Below are positions 9,028-17,868 of a stretch of DNA of 64,000 bases, one piece after another. A program made the position numbers and the translations under genes. The DNA lies in the NCBI GenBank assembly GCA_016788865.1, contig JAEUSB010000048.1, positions 62,001-126,000 of the forward strand, written 5' to 3'. The notes beneath the pieces are model-generated. The model had not been told where the DNA came from and searched no databases. It worked only from the letters and a program-made list of their open reading frames with translations. The stretch's first letter is position 1. Each line of letters begins with the position of its first letter. This DNA is from Leptospirales bacterium. GTDB taxonomy: Bacteria; Spirochaetota; Leptospiria; Leptospirales; Leptonemataceae.

Positions 9028-9828
9028 ATGCGCACGTTGAATGGCCGAAGGGTCCTCATCACAGGTGGTGCAAGCGGTCTCGGTAGAATGCTTGCCAAAA
9101 AATTTGTCGATGCCGGTGCATTCGTGGGTATTGCAGATCTGAATGCCAGGGCGATGCGAACAACGGCGAAGGAACTCGGAGTCCGGGGGTATGAGCTGGA
9201 TGTAACCAATCCCGGCTCGATTCAAAAATGCCGAAAAGCCTTTCTGGCTGACTCTGGACATATCGATATTCTGGTCAACAATGCGGGGATCGTCTTTGGG
9301 GGAGCCTTTGCGACTATACCGCTCGATCAGCATCGGCTAACGTTTGAAGTGAATGCGATTGGCCCCGTTTCCGTCACGCATGCGTTTTACAAGGATCTTT
9401 GTGCGCGACCAGAGGCCTCAATTGTCTTCGTTGCCAGCGCCTCAGGCTACATTGGCTTGCCCAATGGCACCAGCTACGCCTCAAGCAAATGGGCAGCAAT
9501 TGGATTTGCAGAATCACTACGCCTGGAATTGCAGGAAGAAGGAAAGAGGCATGTACACGTTACCACCGTTTGTCCATCCTACATTGACACCGGGATGTTT
9601 TCGGGAGCTGAGGCCCCGCTCTTTACCCCCATGCTTCAAACTGAGGTAGTCGCAGATGCAATTGTAAAGGCCATCCAGACAAATCGCAAATTTGTTGAGC
9701 TTCCATGGATTGTCCGGTGGATACAGACGCTGCGGGGGCTGCTTCCACGTTCACTTTTTGACCGAGTCATGCATGTGACCGGTGTGAGCAAGAGCATGAG
9801 CCACTGGAAAGGCAAATCCTCAAGCTGA
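9028..9828 (+). CDS. Short-chain dehydrogenase/reductase (SDR)
   Basis: A classical 266-residue SDR. The nucleotide-binding motif is TGGASGLG near residue 13, the NNAG motif is DILVNNAGIVFGG, and the catalytic set is a Ser in VFVASASG with Tyr150 and Lys154 in SYASSKWA. Acidic IADLN after strand 2 suggests NAD preference. The hydrophobic, basic C-terminal tail (WIVRWIQTLRGLLPRSLFDRV) resembles membrane-associated SDRs acting on lipids or fatty alcohol/aldehydes, but the substrate cannot be told. The gene stands alone on the plus strand. Confidence 0.9.
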   Translation: MRTLNGRRVLITGGASGLGRMLAKKFVDAGAFVGIADLNARAMRTTAKELGVRGYELDVTNPGSIQKCRKAFLADSGHIDILVNNAGIVFGGAFATIPLDQHRLTFEVNAIGPVSVTHAFYKDLCARPEASIVFVASASGYIGLPNGTSYASSKWAAIGFAESLRLELQEEGKRHVHVTTVCPSYIDTGMFSGAEAPLFTPMLQTEVVADAIVKAIQTNRKFVELPWIVRWIQTLRGLLPRSLFDRVMHVTGVSKSMSHWKGKSSS

Positions 9829-9982
9829 GTCCGGGCAGGTTTCAAAAATCATACCCGGCGGTACAACCGTTTGCCCGCTAAGTCAGTCACTCGTCCCCTC
9901 CCATCTTGACCGGATTCAAAAACCGTTGTATACCTTATTTAGAGGGTCGGCCATCCGGCAACTCAAGGAGGGAGAAGATCTC

Positions 9983-10300
9983 ATGCATGCTACACTCGAA
10001 AGACCAACCAAGAAACCTACAAGTCGGGCCATACTATTCTCGCTCTACGCGCCCCATGCACATTCCGTCTTTTTGGCTGGGGATTTCAACGACTGGAGTT
10101 CAAACACAGTACAGATGCTTCCCGGAACCGATGGGACCTGGCTTGCCACCCTGCACCTGAAACCGGGGTTTCATGAATACAAATTCGTTGTCGATGGGCA
10201 GTGGACATGCGGCGGGAAGGCAGATCACACAACGCCAGACGCAGACTCCCAAAAAGTGGACAACGAATTTGGCAGTTGCAACCACGTCCTGCGGATCTAA
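9983..10300 (+). CDS. Stand-alone glycogen-binding module (CBM48/AMPK-beta type)
   Basis: A 105-residue protein made of a single starch/glycogen-binding domain. SVFLAGDFNDWS is the signature strand and loop, followed by GTWLATLHLKPGFHEYKFVVDGQW, which contains the aromatic and Lys residues that contact glucan in AMPK-beta modules, and a final strand. A strong AAGGAGGGAG ribosome site precedes the ATG at 9983, which decides the start over an upstream in-frame ATG. With no catalytic domain it probably targets a partner protein to glycogen or acts as a carbohydrate sensor. The neighbours give no partner. Confidence 0.85.
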   Translation: MHATLERPTKKPTSRAILFSLYAPHAHSVFLAGDFNDWSSNTVQMLPGTDGTWLATLHLKPGFHEYKFVVDGQWTCGGKADHTTPDADSQKVDNEFGSCNHVLRI

Positions 10301-10329
10301 GCGTCACCCAGCGTCGCTGAGATTTTAGC

Positions 10330-11547
10330 TTAAACGTAAGCGGCAATCGTCTTTACGGCTAGATACATATAAGCCGCAAGCGCAAGCACCAGCAGAATGT
10401 TCGTTAGGATTCCATTCTGGAGACTTCCCATTTGCTTCTGATTGTTCCAGATCAGAAGCGTACCTGCAAGGAACGGAAGAAAAAGCGAACTAACAACGGC
10501 ATAGAGCACAAACAAAACCTGGATTTTAAAGAACAAGAGCGGCAGGGCAAAGGCTACGACGCAGAATCGGAACCAGAAAAATGATCGAGCTTCTTTCAGA
10601 TCTGCGGGAGGATCCTGTCTTTTGTAGGCGTGAAGCCCATCGACAAAAAAATATGGGATACTCTGCCAGACTCCAAGTAGCGATCCGGCTACCACACACC
10701 AGAAACCAACGTTGATTGCCCACGCTCCCATCCTGTCACCCAGCAGGCCGCCAATTTGTGAAAAGATGGCCTTGGCGGCGCCTTCTGATGCGATCGAAAC
10801 GCCAGCATTGCGCAGCGTGGCCGCAGCGACGCAAATCATAGTAAGATTGAAGACGGCAGACAGCACATAACCAACGCTACAATCCAATCGCATTGAATTT
10901 AAAGCTTTGGGAGAATCTTCGTGGCTTTCCCGTAACCAGTAACCGTATGATAGAATTGTGAGAGTTCCACCAATTCCGGTAACAAGGGCAATCATCACCG
11001 CGCCATCAGCTTTCAGTGATTGAGCCTCAATACTCAGGGAGGGCAATACAGAAAACCCTGCATAGAGAATCAGGGCAAATGTCAAAACCACCAGGCCCTT
11101 GATCATGCGTTCAAACGTCTCATAGCCGCGCAATGACAACAGCGACAGCGCCAGGATTCCCTGCACTGCAGAGTAAATATTGGCATTGGTTCCCATATTC
11201 TCCGAGAAACGCGGTAATAGTTGTGCGGCAGCAGTACCGCATGCTTCCATGAGAAGAGCGCTTACACAAACTGACCAGAAGCAAAAGTAGCCGGCCAGGA
11301 GCCAGCGAACAGGTACGGGCAAACTCATCCAGCGTTGCACTGGTGTTTTGCCTGTAACCAACTGACTACGCGCCGCACCCTCCGTAATGACGTATTTCAA
11401 AAACGCCCCCACACCGACAATCCAGAGCACCGAAGTCCCGGCACTGGTCCCTGCCCACACCGAGCCAAAGAAGTCGCTGGCGCCAATTCCTGCGGCTGCA
11501 AGGAGAAAGCCAGGACCAATAGATTTGAGCTTTGCCAGAAACGTCAT
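10330..11547 (-). CDS. Nramp-superfamily membrane transporter, divergent
   Basis: About 405 residues with eleven or so membrane helices of the LeuT/Nramp fold. The first helix reads GPGFLLAAAGIGASDFFGS, where canonical Nramp proteins have DPGN, and helix 6 reads GIGGTLTILSYGYW, where Mn/Fe transporters have the MPH motif. Both metal-ligand motifs are therefore absent, and transport of Mn2+ or Fe2+ is doubtful. Many bacterial proteins annotated Nramp belong to this divergent branch; Mg2+ or an organic substrate is possible. The start chosen (MTFLAKLKSIGPG) lacks the highly basic 26-residue extension of the longest frame. It is convergent with the glycogen-binding gene. Confidence 0.8.
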   Translation of the reverse strand: MTFLAKLKSIGPGFLLAAAGIGASDFFGSVWAGTSAGTSVLWIVGVGAFLKYVITEGAARSQLVTGKTPVQRWMSLPVPVRWLLAGYFCFWSVCVSALLMEACGTAAAQLLPRFSENMGTNANIYSAVQGILALSLLSLRGYETFERMIKGLVVLTFALILYAGFSVLPSLSIEAQSLKADGAVMIALVTGIGGTLTILSYGYWLRESHEDSPKALNSMRLDCSVGYVLSAVFNLTMICVAAATLRNAGVSIASEGAAKAIFSQIGGLLGDRMGAWAINVGFWCVVAGSLLGVWQSIPYFFVDGLHAYKRQDPPADLKEARSFFWFRFCVVAFALPLLFFKIQVLFVLYAVVSSLFLPFLAGTLLIWNNQKQMGSLQNGILTNILLVLALAAYMYLAVKTIAAYV

Positions 11548-11720
11548 CGCGCAAGTTGATCGGTCACGGTCCCGAAGTCTTTTCCTTTTTTTCTGATTCC
11601 ACCAGGTTGCGTCGAAGCGAAACAATTGACACTGATGAAAATCAGTTCGTCCCGGATTGAATTGCTTTCGTTTGATGTAGTATGGCGACGCATGTTTATT
11701 TCAACGGGTCGGAGTGACCT

Positions 11721-12533
11721 ATGACACGTATCGTTTGGATCTATTGCGGCCTGGCGTACCTTTTCACATGGAGCACTTCTCTGCTCGCGTATGCGGCCTA
11801 TACGCGTGCGTTTCTGACGCTAAACCAGTTGAATCTCATCTACAACCTGGGCGCTCTGGGGCCTTTTCTTGCGGCCATGATCTGCTCCCGCTATTTCTAT
11901 GGAAGGCCGGGCTTACGCAAATTCCTTGGCACCTTCCGCTTCCGATCTCCGGGTCTCCCAGCCCTCTTAATTTCTACAAGCCCCGTTGTCTTCTTCCTGA
12001 TTGGCCTTCTGGTTTTTCCACTCATTGAAGGACGCTGGTATTCATTTGCCGATACCCGGAGGGAATTCAATCTAACAGACCTCACCAGCTACCTTGCCTG
12101 GATCCTGCCCTTCATTACTTACTCTATCCTCGAAGAATTTGGCTGGCGAGGCTTTATGCTTCCGCATCTGCAAGAAAAGTACTCTGCATTCAATTCCACT
12201 TTCTTGCTGACAGTCTTCTGGGCGAGCTGGCACTTTCCGTTCTTTTTGTGGCGCTTTCAATTCTCCACTTTCATCGCCTTCGGATTTTTCTTTTCGATTT
12301 TCGTAGGAGCATTACTGATAACAAGCACCTTCAACTTCAGTGGCGGCAACATTCTTTCGGTAATACTCTTTCACTTCACAAACAATCTGGCATCTGCTCT
12401 TGATCGCGGCACCATTGTCGCAACAGTCTCAACCTGCTTCATCCCTCTCGCCATTTTCATTCTTATCAAATACGGAAGGGAGCACCTGGCTTCTGTGCCG
12501 CGAGTTAAGAATTTCTATCTTAATGAAGAATGA
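11721..12533 (+). CDS. CPBP family intramembrane metalloprotease
   Basis: The 270-residue polytopic protein (about eight helices) has the three CPBP/Abi motifs: EEFGWRGFMLP (EExxxR type), FWASWHFPFF (second motif with catalytic His), and ILFHFTNNLASA (third motif). Family members are glutamic intramembrane proteases related to Rce1 and act on prenylated proteins, anti-sigma factors or bacteriocins; the substrate here is unknown. GGAGTGACCT leads directly into the ATG. The gene is convergent with the Lon operon, with nine bases between stops. Confidence 0.85.
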   Translation: MTRIVWIYCGLAYLFTWSTSLLAYAAYTRAFLTLNQLNLIYNLGALGPFLAAMICSRYFYGRPGLRKFLGTFRFRSPGLPALLISTSPVVFFLIGLLVFPLIEGRWYSFADTRREFNLTDLTSYLAWILPFITYSILEEFGWRGFMLPHLQEKYSAFNSTFLLTVFWASWHFPFFLWRFQFSTFIAFGFFFSIFVGALLITSTFNFSGGNILSVILFHFTNNLASALDRGTIVATVSTCFIPLAIFILIKYGREHLASVPRVKNFYLNEE

Positions 12534-12542
12534 CGGGATGGT

Positions 12543-12857
12543 TCATTCAATCTTCTTTACGCCGTAGACGATGAAGTGGTAATCACCGGTGATAATGCTC
12601 GAAGAGTGCGCGTAATTCCGGCTATGGGCAATCTTTTCTGACTTCACATGGATGCATTGACCCCCTTTCTCCCGAAGTATCTTCTTGATTCTTTCCTCAA
12701 ACAAAGCATTCAGCTCTTCAATCCCGGAAAACTGCGCGGCAGGCGGAGAATCCGGATCAATTACAGTTTCCCATTTCACTGAGAGGTCCATTTCGTCGAT
12801 CATTTGCAAATCATCCGGAAGATCCTTCAGCGAGTAGAATACAAGTTGCCCTTTCAT
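12543..12857 (-). CDS. Small hypothetical protein at the end of the Lon operon
   Basis: A 104-residue soluble protein (MKGQLVFYSLKDLPD to FIVYGVKKIE) with mixed alpha/beta pattern and no motif that I recognise. Its start is six bases after the Lon-type protease stop, with GGAGT as ribosome site made from the end of that gene, so it is cotranscribed and probably coupled. The pattern of a strand, an acidic segment and two C-terminal strands would suit a dodecin-like or other small binding protein, but that is a guess. Confidence 0.6.
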   Translation of the reverse strand: MKGQLVFYSLKDLPDDLQMIDEMDLSVKWETVIDPDSPPAAQFSGIEELNALFEERIKKILREKGGQCIHVKSEKIAHSRNYAHSSSIITGDYHFIVYGVKKIE

Positions 12858-12863
12858 TGAGTT

Positions 12864-15308
12864 TTACTCCGTATCAACTGAATCTTGCCCCTGTGAGTGC
12901 GATCCGTCCCACATGTTCTGCAGTAGAGCTTGAATCAAACCGTTGATTGTACCCGGTGGCGCAATCCCCTTGTCATCAAAACTTCCGGCACTAATTCCAG
13001 TCAGTAGTTCAATGGCGTGGTCCACGGTATCAACCGCGTAGACGTGAAACTTTCCCTCGTGGCAAGAGCGCACAACGTCGGGTCGCAGCATCAAATGCTT
13101 CACATTTGCGTCCGGAATCAAAACACCCTGATCGCCTGCGAGTCCGCGACGTTTACAAAGATCAAAAAAGCCTTCAATCTTTTCGTTCACACCTCCAATA
13201 GCCTGAACGCGGCCATGCTGATTGATGGATCCGGTTACCGCGATTGATTGTGTGATGGCGACACCTGAAAGAGCAGAAAGCAGGGCGCATAACTCAGCAA
13301 GCGAGGCAGAATCACCCTCCACCGGTCCATAGGATTGTTCGAATACCAGACTGGCGCCCAGTGCAAGCGGCGCTCTGCGAGCGAATCGCGCGGCAAGGAA
13401 CGAGGTCAGAATCATGACACCCTTGGAATGAATATTGCCCCCCAATTCGGCCTCGCGTTCGATATCAATGATGCCACCCCGCCCCTGCCAGATGTTTGCT
13501 GTGATCCTCACTGGATGCGCAAATGCCTTGTCAGGCATATCTACGACGGCCAGTCCATTGATCTGGCCAATCTCCTTTCCTGCCGTAGCGATTAGAAGCG
13601 TTTCGCGGACTACCTCGCGTTCCATGATATCTCGAACACGATTTGCCCGATAGGCTCGCGCAGCCAGAGCTTCATCGATATGGTGCAGCTGAACGACTTC
13701 TGCTTTCTCACGATCGGCACGATGATTTGCCTCGCTCATTAGATCCGTTATCCAGCGTGTTTGTGCCGTTAGTCGCTCTGCGTCACCGGTCAACCGAGAA
13801 GCATGCTCGATCATTCTTGCGACCGCTTCCCTCCGGAAAGCTCTAAACTGGTTTGCTCTTATGAGGTGCGTAATTACGCGAGCGTAAGACCGAGTCATTG
13901 TATCTGTGCGTTCCAGGTCAGCTTCAAAGTCTCCAGCGACTTTGAAGAGATCGTCAAACTCAGGATCGAGTTGCTTTAGCAAATAGTAGCTCCTGCGGTC
14001 TCCGATTAGAACGATCTTAACATTCAATGGAATAGGCTCTGGCTCTAGAGTAACCGTACTCATGATGCCAAAGAGCTGACCGGGCGCCTGAATCTGTAAC
14101 TTACCTGACTTCAGAGTACGTTTCAGTTCCTCGTATGCAAACGGTTGTGTAAGCAGTTTGTCCGCATCCAGCACCAGATAGCCACCGTTTGCCCGGTGCA
14201 AAGCGCCGCCTCGAACCATTGAGAAGTTTGTTACAAGGGAACCAAAATGCGCGATCTGATCAAATCGCCCAAACAGATTTTGTAGATTCGGATTGTCTTC
14301 GTAGATCACGGGCGCTTCTGTTAGCCCACTGCGATCTACAATCAGATTGATCCGGAATGGTTGCAAATGGATGCGGCCCCCCTGCCCTGATTCGGAATCG
14401 TCTTCCGCAGTGGAGTTACCGGGTGTTTCGCCGGCTTTGACAATTTCCGTAAGTATCTGATCCAAAAAGGAAATGACTTCCGGTAAGTCCCTGTAGTCCG
14501 ACTGCAAGTCTTCGATCAGATGGCCAACGGCCATCCGCAATGCCGTCTGACGGATTTCTCGCACCTGGTTCTGCATGGCCTGTTGCCAGCGCGGAAATTG
14601 TCGGCTTAACTTTTCGAGCTTCTCTGTGAAGTCTTCCACTGCCTTTTCAAGAGCTTTTTGCTCAGCCTCAGGGAGCTTTGCAAAATCCTCCGGTGCGATT
14701 GCTTCTTTGTTTCTGGCCGGAACAAAGAATAGCCCCTGTGGTCCCTGCACAAGGGCTACGTCATTGCGCAGTGCTTCCTCCGCGAGCGACTGCAGGGCCA
14801 CCTCGTGTTTCTTTTTGAATTCCTCCTGAAGCATCTCGATGCGCGCGCGATACTCGTCTGCCGCAAGTGCATTTGAAATCGCGCCGCCCAACATGACAAC
14901 GAACTGATCCATGTCCTTCTTCAATGCTGCCCCGCGAGCAGGGGGAAGCGCGAGCGCCTTTGGGCATCGAGTATTTCCAAAGTTATTAACGTAACACCAG
15001 TCGGATGGAACAGGCTCCTTTCGAGCATGTGCACGCAGCAATCGGAGGACGAAGGCGTGACGCCCACTCCCGGGCTCGCCCGTCACAAAGACGTTGTAGC
15101 CGCGGTGTTTGATTTCTATTCCGAGGGCCAGCGCTTCCTCCGCGCGAGTCTGCCCAACTACATCGAACGTCTCCTGAACTTCCGCAGTAGTCTCAAAATC
15201 AAAGAGCGAAGGATCACAGGGCTTGCTCAGCACGGCCGAATCCAGCGGTGTGAATTCTGTTTCTGCCTGCTTATGAGGCTGTATGGCTGCCGTCCATCTC
15301 GGTATCAT
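12864..15308 (-). CDS. Lon-type ATP-dependent protease (Lon-related, LonB-like without membrane helices)
   Basis: An 814-residue AAA+ protease. Walker A is GEPGSGRHAF near residue 77; the coiled-coil helical region (about 150-270) interrupts the AAA module in the way of the 'Lon-related putative protease' group. The C-terminal proteolytic domain has the Lon dyad, Ser667 in EGDSASLAEL and Lys710 in GGVNEKIEGF, 43 residues apart as in classical Lon. It degrades damaged or regulatory proteins with ATP. GGAG precedes the ATG. It sits inside an operon of lipid genes, 14 bases after the lipid kinase stop, which is unusual and might mean quality control of those enzymes. Confidence 0.92.
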   Translation of the reverse strand: MIPRWTAAIQPHKQAETEFTPLDSAVLSKPCDPSLFDFETTAEVQETFDVVGQTRAEEALALGIEIKHRGYNVFVTGEPGSGRHAFVLRLLRAHARKEPVPSDWCYVNNFGNTRCPKALALPPARGAALKKDMDQFVVMLGGAISNALAADEYRARIEMLQEEFKKKHEVALQSLAEEALRNDVALVQGPQGLFFVPARNKEAIAPEDFAKLPEAEQKALEKAVEDFTEKLEKLSRQFPRWQQAMQNQVREIRQTALRMAVGHLIEDLQSDYRDLPEVISFLDQILTEIVKAGETPGNSTAEDDSESGQGGRIHLQPFRINLIVDRSGLTEAPVIYEDNPNLQNLFGRFDQIAHFGSLVTNFSMVRGGALHRANGGYLVLDADKLLTQPFAYEELKRTLKSGKLQIQAPGQLFGIMSTVTLEPEPIPLNVKIVLIGDRRSYYLLKQLDPEFDDLFKVAGDFEADLERTDTMTRSYARVITHLIRANQFRAFRREAVARMIEHASRLTGDAERLTAQTRWITDLMSEANHRADREKAEVVQLHHIDEALAARAYRANRVRDIMEREVVRETLLIATAGKEIGQINGLAVVDMPDKAFAHPVRITANIWQGRGGIIDIEREAELGGNIHSKGVMILTSFLAARFARRAPLALGASLVFEQSYGPVEGDSASLAELCALLSALSGVAITQSIAVTGSINQHGRVQAIGGVNEKIEGFFDLCKRRGLAGDQGVLIPDANVKHLMLRPDVVRSCHEGKFHVYAVDTVDHAIELLTGISAGSFDDKGIAPPGTINGLIQALLQNMWDGSHSQGQDSVDTE

Positions 15309-15322
15309 ACTGACTCCTGGCG

Positions 15323-16237
15323 CTACATCACAAGCGGCACGGTGGCGGGTATCATTTTGTAATGAATAGGAAAGCCGCTGGATTCGTAGATTTCACCATC
15401 CGCCTCTCCGCGAACCATTGATCCGGGGTCGATTGTGACCTCGCGCGCGCGAAACTGTTTGATTCCCGGAAACTTTGCCACCTGACCTGCATAAACGAGC
15501 CGACTGTTGGAAACCAGCTTGAGCTTGCTCACGCCAGCAATAAACACAACGTCAAATAGCCCATCGGAAATACTTGCCTGCGGCGCCCAATTCATCCCTG
15601 CCCCATTGAAGCGGCCGTTGCATACAAAGATGTTCAGCGGTTTCACAGTTGATTCCTGCTTCTGATCCCTTTCATCGACCCATGCAATCTTCATATCCCG
15701 CGGTTGAAACGTCACCAGGCTTTTCAACGTGTGGTAAAAATAGGCCACAGTTCCGGCACGGAAGGAGGAATTCTCGCGACTGTACATTATGTTTCCGGCG
15801 ACACCAACCGAAGCAATATTGATAAAGTATTTTGAATCGCCGCCTATCGTTACATGGCCGCAATCAACCTGTTTGATCCGATTCTCGCGAAGTGCCGTGG
15901 GATAATCCTGGCTTACTTGCAATAGCCCGCGGAAAAAGTCGCCACCCGAACCCAGATTCACTATCCCCAGTCCTGTAGTCTTACTCAATAGTCGACCACC
16001 ATCAAAATATCCGTTCACGACCTCGTTGACCGTGCCGTCTCCGCCAGCAACAAGCAGTTGATCAAACCGTTTCTCTGAAAGAACCTTACGCACTGTTGTT
16101 GTCGCGTCGAGCCGGTCACGGGTTTCAAAAACTTCAAAACTCCCGAGGGCCACCTTTAACTCCGGCTCCAGCTTGCGAAATAGTTCGCGAGCCCGCCCCC
16201 CTCGGCTAACTGGATTGAGAATAACGAGGCGTCTCAT
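15323..16237 (-). CDS. Diacylglycerol kinase-family lipid kinase (YegS/DagK-like)
   Basis: 304 residues of the DAGK catalytic fold. VILNPVSRGGRA is the N-terminal strand and turn, LLVAGGDGTVNEVVNG holds the nucleotide-binding GGDGT motif, and LGIVNLGSGGDFFRGL matches the GT-N-F-A loop region. Asp and Glu residues of the C-terminal beta domain (SISDGLFDVV, VRGEADGEIYESS) complete the family pattern. It would phosphorylate a diradyl- or monoradylglycerol, or another lipid alcohol. The ATG overlaps the preceding glpD stop (ATGA). In this operon an ether-lipid precursor is an attractive substrate; this is inference from context. Confidence 0.9.
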   Translation of the reverse strand: MRRLVILNPVSRGGRARELFRKLEPELKVALGSFEVFETRDRLDATTTVRKVLSEKRFDQLLVAGGDGTVNEVVNGYFDGGRLLSKTTGLGIVNLGSGGDFFRGLLQVSQDYPTALRENRIKQVDCGHVTIGGDSKYFINIASVGVAGNIMYSRENSSFRAGTVAYFYHTLKSLVTFQPRDMKIAWVDERDQKQESTVKPLNIFVCNGRFNGAGMNWAPQASISDGLFDVVFIAGVSKLKLVSNSRLVYAGQVAKFPGIKQFRAREVTIDPGSMVRGEADGEIYESSGFPIHYKMIPATVPLVM

Positions 16238-17868
16238 ACCGGCATGCCCAGCCTGCGGCGAACGGATTCAATTTCCTCGGCGGTCTTCGCCTGATCCCAC
16301 TTCAGCTCACGCGCCATCACACCTGCAATCTCGCCAAGCAATGGTGCTTCCGGTAAACCCAGTGTGCCAAGGCCTGTTCTATGCGTGAGAACATCAAACA
16401 GGCTGACTGCCATTTCCTCGCGAACCGCAAAGAGGACTTCAGCAAGAATCTCGCCGTCAGGATTTACAGTTTCTGCAAGCGCGGGAACCTCACGCGCCAG
16501 GTCCAGAATCCGCGAATACTCGGTCCCGTAAGCCCGAACCAGATACCGAATTGTCTGACTCAGGAAGTCAGGATTATTTCTGATCGCGCCTTCCGTAAAA
16601 TCATCGAGACTGTGCATTTCCGACCCAAAGAGCGGGCGCTTGCCAGTCATACTACGCGGAAGAGTTCTATCAAGGTTCTGCTCTATAACCTTGAGGACGC
16701 TCGCAGCGAGATTTCGACTCGTTGTATATTTTCCACCCTCGACCGTAATCAAACCGGGCAACCCTTCGCTTGCCCCATCAAATATCTCGTACCGTCGAGA
16801 GGTAGAGTAAGAACTTTCCGTATGCGTATCTGTCAGCGGCCTGAGACCGCCGTATGCGTGAATGATATCCTGATAGCGTATAACTTCCTGACCAAACGTG
16901 GCATTGATCTCTGCGATAAACTCTTGAATGCTTTCGCGCGTAACGTGATACTCATCCGGATTTCCTTTGTAGTCTTTGTCAGTTGTGCCAATCAAGGATT
17001 TCCCTCTCCACGGAATCAAGAAGAAGTGTCTGCGTGCCGGCGTTTGCAGAACAAGGGCGTGTTCCTTTGTAATAGAAGGAACAATTATGTGAATGCCTTC
17101 CGACATCCGAATCGAATGCGGGGATTTTTTCCCGCTGGCCTTATCGAGTAGAGTTCCGGCCCAGGGTCCGCCGCTATTTATCACAAGCGAACCCCGAACG
17201 ACACTATTGCGACCCGTCAGGCGATCTTTCGCGTAGATGCCCACAATTCTTCCGTCCGGACTTCGCAGAAAATCGGTCACTTCTGTATAGTTGCTCACGC
17301 GTGCTCCCTGAGCTACCGCAGATTTGATGAAGGCAAGCGTAAGGCGTTCAGGGGAAAAGCTCTGGCAATCATAGTACACATGTCCGCCGGAAAGATCCTT
17401 CTTGTCGAGCAACGGAGAAATCTCTACAATTTCCTTTCTTGAAAGGGAGTGATGCACAGGAAGTTTCTTGGATTTGTCCCGGGTATGGCCCTTGTCAAAA
17501 GAGAGCAAATCGTATAGAATCATTCCCAGTTTCAGTACCCACCGATTTGAAGAAACGCCTCCCTTGTAAGTTGGAATGAGAAACGGCAAAGGAAAGACAA
17601 AGTTTGGAGCAATGTTCTCCAGAATTCTTCGCTCGCGCAGTGATTCGCGTACCAGTCCCAACTCAAAGTAACTGAGGTATCTGAGCCCGCCATGAATGAG
17701 CTTGGACGTTGCAGCAGATGTGGCTCCACCAAAATCCGATTTTTCAAATAGCGCAACACTCAGCCCCCGGCTGGCCGCTTCATACGCAACGCAGGCTCCA
17801 GAGATGCCACCACCTACTATGACCACGTCAAAGTTTTTGTTTTCGGGCTGCTCGATATAGCGTTTCAT
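16234..17868 (-). CDS. glpD: Aerobic glycerol-3-phosphate dehydrogenase (FAD, respiratory)
   Basis: 544 residues with the GlpD architecture. The FAD site is DVVIVGGGISGACVAYEAASRG (about residues 14-35); FEKSDFGGATSAATSKLIHGGLRYL is the family fingerprint; IGTTDKDYKGNP, YGGLRPL and LITVEGGKYTTSR follow; and a C-terminal helical cap ends the protein. It oxidises sn-glycerol 3-phosphate to dihydroxyacetone phosphate at the membrane and feeds electrons to quinone. Its ATG overlaps the stop of the alkyl-DHAP-synthase-like gene (ATGA), with GGGAGAAAG as ribosome site. In this operon the DHAP may enter ether-lipid synthesis as well as glycolysis. Confidence 0.95.
   Translation of the reverse strand: MKRYIEQPENKNFDVVIVGGGISGACVAYEAASRGLSVALFEKSDFGGATSAATSKLIHGGLRYLSYFELGLVRESLRERRILENIAPNFVFPLPFLIPTYKGGVSSNRWVLKLGMILYDLLSFDKGHTRDKSKKLPVHHSLSRKEIVEISPLLDKKDLSGGHVYYDCQSFSPERLTLAFIKSAVAQGARVSNYTEVTDFLRSPDGRIVGIYAKDRLTGRNSVVRGSLVINSGGPWAGTLLDKASGKKSPHSIRMSEGIHIIVPSITKEHALVLQTPARRHFFLIPWRGKSLIGTTDKDYKGNPDEYHVTRESIQEFIAEINATFGQEVIRYQDIIHAYGGLRPLTDTHTESSYSTSRRYEIFDGASEGLPGLITVEGGKYTTSRNLAASVLKVIEQNLDRTLPRSMTGKRPLFGSEMHSLDDFTEGAIRNNPDFLSQTIRYLVRAYGTEYSRILDLAREVPALAETVNPDGEILAEVLFAVREEMAVSLFDVLTHRTGLGTLGLPEAPLLGEIAGVMARELKWDQAKTAEEIESVRRRLGMPV

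Noticed and set aside
16381..17151. 256-residue plus-strand frame inside glpD
   Set aside because: Antisense to a conserved dehydrogenase gene; composition is Arg/Asn-rich without domain motifs.
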